64,000 nucleotides of DNA from Cloeon dipterum (Eukaryota > Arthropoda > Insecta > Ephemeroptera > Baetidae), in contig NC_088787.1 in NCBI RefSeq assembly GCF_949628265.1, positions 36,630,844-36,694,843 on the forward strand, read 5' to 3'. Each line of letters opens with the position of its first letter. The stretch's first letter is position 1. Below are positions 53,602 to 64,000 of the stretch, one piece after another. Both the position numbers and the translations under genes were made by a program. The notes under the pieces were generated by a model that saw nothing but the letters and a program-made list of their open reading frames with translations, ran no database searches and was not told the origin of the DNA.

Positions 53602-54321
53602 ATGTTTGACCAAAACTATCGATTTCCATACATAGGACCGAATAATCTTTCGAAGATTGATCGAATTCCAAGAATTACAGATCAAAACTATCGATTCCCT
53701 TTCTTAAAACTGACCAATCTTTTGAAGATTGATGAAATTCCAAGAAAGTATGACCAAAACTATCGATTTCCTTTAATAGGACCGAATAATCTTTTGAAGA
53801 TTGATAGAATTCCGAAAATGTTTAACCAAAGTTATCGATTTCCATTTATACGACCAAATAATATTTCTAAGATTGATGGACTTTTAAGAATGTTTGACCA
53901 AAACTATCGATTCCCGTTATTAGAACCGACCGAACCTTAGAAGATTGATGGAATACCAAGAATGTTTGACCAAATCTACCGATTTTCTTTCATACGAGCG
54001 AAAAATCTTTCAATGATTGATGGAATTCCAAGAATGTTTGACCAAAACTATAGATTTCCATTCATAGGACCGAATAATCTTTCGAAGATTGATCGAATTC
54101 CAAGAATTACAGATCAAAACTATCGATTCCATTTCTTAAAACTGACCATTCTTTTGAAGATTGATGAAATTCCAAGAATGTTTGACCAAAACTATCGATT
54201 CCCGTTATTATAACCGACCGAACCTTAGAAGATTGATGGAATACCAGGAATGTTTGACCAAATCTGACGATTTTCTTTCATACGAACGAAAAATCTTTCA
54301 AAGATTGATGGAATTCCAAGA
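53602..54321 (+). repeat. Satellite higher-order unit, copy 2
   Basis: Same ten monomers in the same order as 52882-53601 with only a small number of substitutions. A third copy starts at 54322 and switches to another monomer order near 54740. Confidence 0.85.
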
Positions 54322-57300
54322 ATGTTTGACCAAAACTATCGATTTCCATACATAGGACCGAATAATCTTTCGAAGATTGATCGAATTCCAAGAATTACAG
54401 ATCAAAACTATCGATTCCCTTTCTTAAAACTGACCAATCTTTTGAAGATTGATGAAATTCCAAGAAAGTATGACCAAAACTATCGATTTCCTTTAATAGG
54501 ACCGAATAATCTTTTGAAGATTGATAGAATTCCGAAAATGTTTAACCAAAGTTATCGATTTCCATTTATACGACCAAATAATATTTCTAAGATTGATGGA
54601 CTTTTAAGAATGTTTGACCAAAACTATCGATTCCCGTTATTAGAACCGACCGAACCTTAGAAGATTGATGGAATACCAAGAATGTTTGACCAAATCTACC
54701 GATTTTCTTTCATACGAGCGAAAAATCTTTCAAAGATTGATGGAATTCCAAGAATGTTTGACCAAAACTATCGATTTCCTTACATAGGACCGAATAATCT
54801 TTCGAAGATTGATCGAATTCCAAGAATTACAGATCAAAACTATCGATTCCCTTTCTTAAAACTGACCAATGTTTTGAAGATTGATGAAATTCCAAGAATG
54901 TTTGACCAAAACTATCGATTTCCTTACATAGGACCGAATAATCTTTTGAAGATTGATGGAAAACCAAGATATAAAACCAAAACTATCGATATCCTTTAAT
55001 AGGACCGAATAATCTTTTGAAGATTGATAGAATTCCGAAAATGTTTAACCAAAGTTATCGATTTCCATTTATACGACCGAATAATATTTCTAAGATTGAT
55101 GGACTTTTAAGAATGTTTGACCAAAACTATCGATTCCCGTTATTAAAACCGACCGAACCTTAGAAGATTGATGGAATACCAAGAATGTTTGACCAAATCT
55201 ACCGATTTTCTTTCATACGAGCGAAAAATCTTTCAATAATTGATGGAATTCCAAGAATGTTTGACCAAAACTATCGATTTCCATTCATAGGACCGAATAA
55301 TCTTTCGAAGATTGATCGAATTCTAAGAATTACAGATCAAAACTATCGATTCCATTTCTTAAAACTGACCATTCTTTTGAAGATTGATGAAATTCCAAGA
55401 ATGTTTGACCAAAACTATCGATTCCCGTTATTATAACCGACCGAACCTTAGAAGATTGATAGAATTCCGAGAATATTTAACCAAAGTTATCGATTTCCTT
55501 TCATACGACTGAATGATATTACGAAGATTGATGGAATTCTAAGAATGTTTGACCAAAACTATCGATTCCCGTTATTAGAACAGACCAATCTTTCGAAAAT
55601 TGATGGAAGTCCAAGAATGATTGACCAAAACTATCGATTCCCGTTATTATAACCGACCGAACCTTAGAAGATTGATGGAATACCAGGAATGTTTGACCAA
55701 ATCTAACGATTTTCTTTCATACGAGCGAAAAATCTTTCAAAGATTGATGGAATCCCAAGAATGTTTGACCAAAACTATCGATTTCCATACATAGGACCGA
55801 ATAATCTTTCGAAGATTGATCGAATTCCAAGAATTACAGATCAAAACTATCGATTCCCTTTCTTAAAACTGACCAATGTTTTGAAGATTGATGAAATTCC
55901 AAGAATGTTTGACCAAAACTATCGATTTCCTTACATAGGACCGAATAATCTTTTGAAGATTGATGGAAAACCAAGAATTTAAAACCAAAACTATCGATAT
56001 CCTTTAATAGGACCGAATAATCTTTTGAAGATTGATAGAATTCCGAAAATGTTTAACCAAAGTTATCGATTTCCTTTCATACGACTGAATGATATTACGA
56101 AGATTGATGGAATTCTAAGAATGTTTGACCAAAACTATCGATTTCCATACATAGGACCGAATAATCTTTCGAAGATTGATCGAATTCCAAGAATTACAGA
56201 TCAAAACTATCGATTCCCTTTCTTAAAACTGACTAATCTTTTGAAGATTGATGAAATTCCAAGAATGTATGACCAAAACTATCGATTTCCTTTAATAGGA
56301 CCGAATAATCTTTTGAAGATTGATAGAATTCCGAAAATGTTTAACCAAAGTTATCGATTTCCATTTATACGACCGAATAATATTTCTAAGATTGATGGAC
56401 TTTTAAGAATGTTTGACCAAAACTATCGATTCCCGTTATTAGAACCGACCAAACCTTCGAAGATTGATGGAATACCAAGAATGTTTAACCAAAACTATCG
56501 ATTTCCATACATAGGACCGAATAATCTTTCGAAGATTGATCGAATTCCAAGAATTACAGATCAAAACTATCGATTCCCTTTCTTAAAACTGACTAATCTT
56601 TTGAAGATTGATGAAATTCCAAGAATGTATGACCAAAACTATCGATTTCCTTTAATAGGACCGAATAATCTTTTGAAGATTGATAGAATTCCGAAAATGT
56701 TTAACCAAAGTTATCGATTTCCATTTATACGACCGAATAATATTTCTAAGATTGATGGACTTTTAAGAATGTTTGACCAAAACTATCGATTCCCGTTATT
56801 AGAACCGACCAAACCTTCGAAGATTGATGGAATACCAAGAATGTTTAACCAAATCTTCCGATTTTCTTTCATACGAGCGAAAAATCTTTCAATGATTGAT
56901 GGAATTCCAAGAATGTTTGACCAAAACTATCGATTTCCATTCATAGGACCGAATAATCTTTCGAAGATTGATCGAATTCCAAGAATTACAGATCAAAACT
57001 ATCGATTCCATTTCTTAAAACTGACCATTCTTTTGAAGATTGATGAAATTCCAAGAATGTTTGACCAAAACTATCGATTCCCGTTATTATAACCGACCGA
57101 ACCTTAGAAGATTGATGGAATACCAGGAATGATTGACCAAATCTGACGATTTTCTTTCATACGAGCGAAAAATCTTTCAAAGATTGATGAAATTCCAAGA
57201 ATGTTTGACCAAAACTATCGATTTCCTTACATAGGACCGAATAATCTTTTGAAGATTGATGGAAAACCAAGATATAAAACCAAAACTATCGATATCCTTT

Positions 57301-60300
57301 AATAGGACCGAATAATCTTTTGAAGATTGATAGAATTCCGAAAATGTTTAACCAAAGTTATCGATTTCCATTTATACGAGCGAATAATATTTCTAAGATT
57401 GATGGACTTTTAAGAATGTTTGACCAAAACTATCGATTCCCGTTATTAAAACCGACCAAACCTTAGAAGATTGATGGAATACCAAGAATGTTTGACCAAA
57501 TCTACCGATTTTCTTTCATACGAGCGAAAAATCTTTCAATAATTGATGGAATTCCAAGAATGTTTGACCAAAACTATCGATTTCCATTCATAGGACCGAA
57601 TAATCTTTCGAAGATTGATCGAATTCTAAGAATTACAGATCAAAACTATCGATTCCATTTCTTAAAACTGACCAATCTTTTGAAGATTGATGAAATTCCA
57701 AGAATGTTTGACCAAAACTTTCGTTCCCATGATTATAACCAAACAATCTTTTGAAGATTGATATAATTCCGAGAATATTTAACCAAAGTTATCGATTTCC
57801 TTTCATACGACTGAATGATATTACGAAGATTGATGGAATTCTAAGAATGTTTGACCAAAACTATCGATTCCCGTTATTAGAACAGACCAATCTTTCGAAA
57901 ATTGATGGAAGTCCAAGAATGATTGACCAAAACTATCGATTCCCGTTATTATAACCGACCGAACCTTAGAAGATTGATGGAATACCAGGAATGTTTGACC
58001 AAATCTAACGATTTTCTTTCATACGAGCGTAAAATCTTTCGAAGATTGATCGAATTCCAAGAATTACAGATCAAAACTATCGATTCCCTTTCTTAAAACT
58101 GACCAATGTTTTGAAGATTGATGAAATTCCAAGAATGTTTGACCAAAACTATCGATTTCCTTACATAGGACCGAATAATCTTTTGAAGATTGATGGAAAA
58201 CCAAGATATAAAACCAAAACTATCGATATCCTTTAATAGGACCGAATAATCTTTTGAAGATTGATAGAATTCCGAAAATGTTTAACCAAAGTTATCGATT
58301 TCCATTTATACGAGCGAATAATATTTCTAAGATTGATGGACTTTTAAGAATGTTTGACCAAAACTATCGATTCCCGTTATTAAAACCGACCAAACCTTAG
58401 AAGATTGATGGAATACCAAGAATGTTTGACCAAATCTACCGATTTTCTTTCATACGAGCGAAAAATCTTTCAATAATTGATGGAATTCCAAGAATGTTTG
58501 ACCAAAACTATCGATTTCCATTCATAGGACCGAATAATCTTTCGAAGATTGATCGAATTCTAAGAATTACAGATCAAAACTATCGATTCCATTTCTTAAA
58601 ACTGACCAATCTTTTGAAGATTGATGAAATTCCAAGAATGTTTGACCAAAACTTTCGTTCCCATGATTATAACCAAACAATCTTTTGAAGATTGATATAA
58701 TTCCGAGAATATTTAACCAAAGTTATCGATTTCCTTTCATACGACTGAATGATATTACGAAGATTGATGGAATTCTAAGAATGTTTGACCAAAACTATCG
58801 ATTCCCGTTATTATAACCGACCGAACCTTAGAAGATTGATGGAATACCAGGAATGTTTGACCAAATCTAACGATTTTCTTTCATACGAGCGTAAAATCTT
58901 TCGAAGATTGATCGAATTCCAAGAATTACAGATCAAAACTATCGATTCCCTTTCTTAAAACTGACCAATGTTTTGAAGATTGATGAAATTCCAAGAATGT
59001 TTGACCAAAACTATCGATTTCCTTACATAGGACCGAATAATCTTTTGAAGATTGATGGAAAACCAAGAATTTAAAACCAAAACTATCGATATCCTTTAAT
59101 AGGACCGAATAATCTTTTGAAGATTGATAGAATTCCGAAAATGTTTAACCAAAGTTATCGATTTCCTTTCATACGACTGAATGATATTACGAAGATTGAT
59201 GGAATTCTAAGAATGTTTGACCAAAACTATCGATTCCCGTTATTAGAACAGACCGAACCTTAGAAGATTGATGGAATACCAGGAATGTTTGACCAAAACT
59301 ATCGATTTCCATACATAGGACCGAATAATCTTTCGAAGATTGATCGAATTCCAAGAATTACAGATCAAAACTATCGATTCCCTTTCTTAAAACTGACTAA
59401 TCTTTTGAAGATTGATGAAATTCCAAGAATGTATGACCAAAACTATCGATTTCCTTTAATAGGACCGAATAATCTTTTGAAGATTGATAGAATTCCGAAA
59501 ATGTTTAACCAAAGTTATCGATTTCCATTTATACGACCGAATAATATTTCTAAGATTGATGGACTTTTAAGAATGTTTGACCAAAACTATCGATTCCCGT
59601 TATTAGAACCGACCAAACCTTCGAAGATTGATGGAATACCAAGAATGTTTAACCAAATCTACCGATTTTCTTTCATACGAGCGAAAAATCTTTCAATGAT
59701 TGATGGAATTCCAAGAATGTTTGACCAAAACTATAGATTTCCATTCATAGGACCGAATAATCTTTCGAAGATTGATCGAATTCCAAGAATTACAGATCAA
59801 AACTATCGATTCCATTTCTTAAAACTGACCATTCTTTTGAAGATTGATGAAATTCCAAGAATGTTTGACCAAAACTATCGATTCCCGTTATTATAACCGA
59901 CCGAACCTTAGAAGATTGATGGAATACCAGGAATGTTTGACCAAATCTGACGATTTTCTTTCATACGAGCGAAAAATCTTTCAAAGATTGATGGAATTCC
60001 AAGAATGTTTGACCAAAACTATCGATTTCCTTACATAGGACCGAATAATCTTTCGAAGATTGATCGAATTCCAAGAATTACAGATCAAAACTATCGATTC
60101 CCTTTCTTAAAACTGACCAATGTTTTGAAGATTGATGAAATTCCAAGAATGTTTTACCAAAACTATCGATTTCCTTACATAGGACCGAATAATCTTTTGA
60201 AGATTGATGGAAAACCAAGATATAAAACCAAAACTATCGATATCCTTTAATAGGACCGAATAATCTTTTGAAGATTGATAGAATTCCGAAAATGTTTAAC

Positions 60301-63300
60301 CAAAGTTATCGATTTCCTTTCATACGACTGAATGATATTACGAAGATTGATGGAATTCTAAGAATGTTTGACCAAAACTATCGATTCCCGTTATTAGAAC
60401 AGACCGAACCTTAGAAGATTGATGGAATACCAGGAATGTTTGACCAAAACTATCGATTTCCATACATAGGACCGAATAATCTTTCGAAGATTGATCGAAT
60501 TCCAAGAATTACAGATCAAAACTATCGATTCCCTTTCTTAAAACTGACTAATCTTTTGAAGATTGATGAAATTCCAAGAATGTATGACCAAAACTATCGA
60601 TTTCCTTTAATAGGACCGAATAATCTTTTGAAGATTGATAGAATTCCGAAAATGTTTAACCAAAGTTATCGATTTCCATTTATACGACCGAATAATATTT
60701 CTAAGATTGATGGACTTTTAAGAATGTTTGACCAAAACTATCGATTCCCGTTATTAGAACCGACCAAACCTTCGAAGATTGATGGAATACCAAGAATGTT
60801 TAACCAAATCTACCGATTTTCTTTCATACGAGCGAAAAATCTTTCAATGATTGATGGAATTCCAAGAATGTTTGACCAAAACTATCGATTTCCATTCATA
60901 GGACCGAATAATCTTTCGAAGATTGATCGAATTCCAAGAATTACAGATCAAAACTATCGATTCCATTTCTTAAAACTGACCATTCTTTTGAAGATTGATG
61001 AAATTCCAAGAATGTTTGACCAAAACTATCGATTCCCGTTATTATAACCGACCGAACCTTAGAAGATTGATGGAATACCAGGAATGTTTGACCAAATCTG
61101 ACGATTTTCTTTCATACGAGCGAAAAATCTTTCAAAGATTGATGAAATTCCAAGAATGTTTGACCAAAACTATCGATTTCCTTACATAGGACCGAATAAT
61201 CTTTTGAAGATTGATGGAAAACCAAGATATAAAACCAAAACTATCGATATCCTTTAATAGGACCGAATAATCTTTTGAAGATTGATAGAATTCCGAAAAT
61301 GTTTAACCAAAGTTATCGATTTCCATTTATACGACCGAATAATATTTCTAAGATTGATGGACTTTTAAGAATGTTTGACCAAAACTATCGATTCCCGTTA
61401 ATAGAACAGACCAAACCTTACAAGATTGATGGAATACCAAGAATGTTTGACCAAATCTACCGATTTTCTTTCATACGAGCGAAAAATCTTTCAAAGATTG
61501 ATGGAATTCCAAGAATGTTTGACCAAAACTATCGATTTCCTTACATAGGACCGAATAATCTTTCGAAGATTGATCGAATTCCAAGAATTACAGATCAAAA
61601 CTATCGATTCCCTTTCTTAAAACTGACCAATGTTTTGAAGATTGATGAAATTCCAAGAATGTTTGACCAAAACTATCGATTTCCTTACATAGGACCGAAT
61701 AATCTTTTGAAGATTGATGGAAAACCAAGATATAAAACCAAAACTATCGATATCCTTTAATAGGACCGAATAATCTTTTGAAGATTGATAGAATTCCGAA
61801 AATGTTTAACCAAAGTTATCGATTTCCATTTATACGAGCGAATAATATTTCTAAGATTGATGGACTTTTAAGAATGTTTGACCAAAACTATCGATTCCCG
61901 TTATTAAAACCGACCAAACCTTAGAAGATTGATGGAATACCAAGAATGTTTGACCAAATCTACCGATTTTCTTTCATACGAGCGAAAAATCTTTCAATAA
62001 TTGATGGAATTCCAAGAATGTTTGACCAAAACTATCGATTTCCATTCATAGGACCGAATAATCTTTCGAAGATTGATCGAATTCTAAGAATTACAGATCA
62101 AAACTATCGATTCCATTTCTTAAAACTGACCAATCTTTTGAAGATTGATGAAATTCCAAGAATGTTTGACCAAAACTTTCGTTCCCATGATTATAACCAA
62201 ACAATCTTTTGAAGATTGATATAATTCCGAGAATATTTAACCAAAGTTATCGATTTCCTTTCATACGACTGAATGATATTACGAAGATTGATGGAATTCT
62301 AAGAATGTTTGACCAAAACTATCGATTCCCGTTATTAGAACAGACCAATCTTTCGAAAATTGATGGAAGTCCAAGAATGATTGACCAAAACTATCGATTC
62401 TCGTTATTATAACCGACCGAACCTTAGAAGATTGATGGAATACCAGGAATGTTTGACCAAATCTAACGATTTTCTTTCATACGAGCGTAAAATCTTTCGA
62501 AGATTGATCGAATTCCAAGAATTACAGATCAAAACTATCGATTCCCTTTCTTAAAACTGACCAATGTTTTGAAGATTGATGAAATTCCAAGAATGTTTGA
62601 CCAAAACTATCGATTTCCTTACATAGGACCGAATAATCTTTTGAAGATTGATGGAAAACCAAGAATTTAAAACCAAAACTATCGATATCCTTTAATAGGA
62701 CCGAATAATCTTTTGAAGATTGATAGAATTCCGAAAATGTTTAACCAAAGTTATCGATTTCCTTTCATACGACTGAATGATATTACGAAGATTGATGGAA
62801 TTCTAAGAATGTTTGACCAAAACTATCGATTCCCGTTATTAGAACAGACCGAACCTTAGAAGATTGATGGAATACCAGGAATGTTTGACCAAAACTATCG
62901 ATTTCCATACATAGGACCGAATAATCTTTCGAAGATTGATCGAATTCCAAGAATTACAGATCAAAACTATCGATTCCCTTTCTTAAAACTGACTAATCTT
63001 TTGAAGATTGATGAAATTCCAAGAATGTATGACCAAAACTATCGATTTCCTTTAATAGGACCGAATAATCTTTTGAAGATTGATAGAATTCCGAAAATGT
63101 TTAACCAAAGTTATCGATTTCCATTTATACGACCGAATAATATTTCTAAGATTGATGGACTTTTAAGAATGTTTGACCAAAACTATCGATTCCCGTTATT
63201 AGAACCGACCAAACCTTCGAAGATTGATGGAATACCAAGAATGTTTAACCAAATCTACCGATTTTCTTTCATACGAGCGAAAAATCTTTCAATGATTGAT

Positions 63301-64000
63301 GGAATTCCAAGAATGTTTGACCAAAACTATAGATTTCCATTCATAGGACCGAATAATCTTTCGAAGATTGATCGAATTCCAAGAATTACAGATCAAAACT
63401 ATCGATTCCATTTCTTAAAACTGACCATTCTTTTGTAGATTGATGAAATTCCAAGAATGTTTGACCAAAACTATCGATTCCCGTTATTATAACCGACCGA
63501 ACCTTAGAAGATTGATGGAATACCAGGAATGTTTGACCAAATCTGACGATTTTCTTTCATACGAGCGAAAAATCTTTCAAAGATTGATGGAATTCCAAGA
63601 ATGTTTGACCAAAACTATCGATTTCCATACATAGGACCGAATAATCTTTCGAAGATTGATCGAATTCCAAGAATTACAGATCAAAACTATCGATTCCCTT
63701 TCTTAAACCTGACCAATCTTTTGAAGATTGATGAAATTCCAAGAAAGTATGACCAAAACTATCGATTTCCTTTAATAGGACCGAATAATCTTTTGAAGAT
63801 TGATAGAATTCCGAAAATGTTTAACCAAAGTTATCGATTTCCATTTATACGACCAAATAATATTTCTAAGATTGATGGACTTGTAAGAATGTTTGACCAA
63901 AACTATCGATTCCCGTTATTAGAACCGACCGAACCTTAGAAGATTGATGGAATACCAAGAATGTTTGACCAAATCTACCGATTTTCTTTCATACGAGCGA

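Larger units (their letters stand above)
51737..64000 (+). repeat. Satellite of about 72-bp monomers with higher-order structure
   Basis: About 12.3 kb, continuing past the right edge. Each 72-bp monomer contains CCAAAACTATCGATT, a variable centre, and AATCTTTCGAAGATTGAT or AATCTTTTGAAGATTGAT. Read in one frame, monomers encode 24-residue repeats of the form FDQNYRFP...NNL.KID.IPRM. Some monomer types carry fixed stops (for example after RFPLL and before KIDGIPGM), so the array as a whole is not one coding sequence, although open runs reach 355 codons (56025-57092). Monomer variants are shared by distant positions and recur in a set order. One- and two-base indels shift the frame at AAACCAAGATATAAAACC-type junctions. 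Confidence 0.95.

Noticed and set aside
51737..64000. Tandem open frames of 24-residue repeats as a giant repeat protein
   Set aside because: Fixed stops occur in specific monomer types of each higher-order unit and small indels change frame. The open runs are explained by a 72-bp period.
51737..64000. CRISPR-like array
   Set aside because: Monomers are contiguous variants of one another with no unique spacers, in a eukaryotic context.

Overview
The window looks like a transposon-dense, AT-rich stretch of a metazoan nuclear genome, most likely an arthropod. Short GT-AG introns, non-LTR, LTR, Helitron, hAT and pogo-type elements and a large satellite all point that way; nothing in the sequence fixes the species. 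I see no tRNA, rRNA, CRISPR array or bacterial-type operon. Nearly all recognisable protein-coding sequence belongs to mobile elements, and most copies are broken.

Layout. 0-0.8 kb: the start of a minus-strand non-LTR retrotransposon that leaves the left edge. 1.1-4.5 kb: scattered exon-like coding fragments, including zinc-finger-like pieces. 5.0-10.7 kb: a decayed, multi-intron Helitron whose gene keeps Rep domain parts but stops at the start of the helicase; a truncated retrotransposon sits inside it. 10.8-16.7 kb: AT-rich, gene-free. 16.7-19.3 kb: a degenerate minus-strand Gag region of an LTR element. 19.3-22.6 kb: three damaged fragments, namely two minus-strand non-LTR pieces (one with a smaller insertion in it) and a second, diverged Helitron copy. 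22.6-27.3 kb: a plus-strand non-LTR element whose ORF1 carries a macro (ADP-ribose-binding) domain and whose ORF1/ORF2 junction has a textbook -1 frameshift heptamer. 27.3-29.8 kb: minus-strand remains of a related reverse transcriptase and of a pogo/Tigger-like transposase.

29.8-50.6 kb holds three large elements of one architecture (element 1, about 29.78-32.23 kb; element 2, 33.715-38.438 kb; element 3, 46.197-50.618 kb). Elements 2 and 3 have terminal inverted repeats beginning CCCA(C/G)C and 2-bp target duplications (TA and CG). All three have subterminal arrays of short words in both orientations, a different word in each element. Element 2 sits two bases inside a hAT transposon (38.4-42.1 kb, eight open exons), which itself duplicated the 8-bp target GAGTGCAC inside a Gag-like or ORF1-like reading frame (32.76 kb to 42.18 kb). 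Element 3 splits an exon of an unrecognised minus-strand spliced gene (50.66 kb to 45.30 kb). Removing the insertions restores reading frames, so the order of events can be read directly.

51.7 kb to the right edge is a satellite of about 72-bp monomers arranged in a higher-order unit of ten monomers (720 bp). Because 72 is a multiple of three, long open frames of 24-residue repeats run through it.

The most unusual features are the macro-domain non-LTR element with its predicted -1 frameshift, and the three related DNA transposons with element-specific subterminal word arrays.
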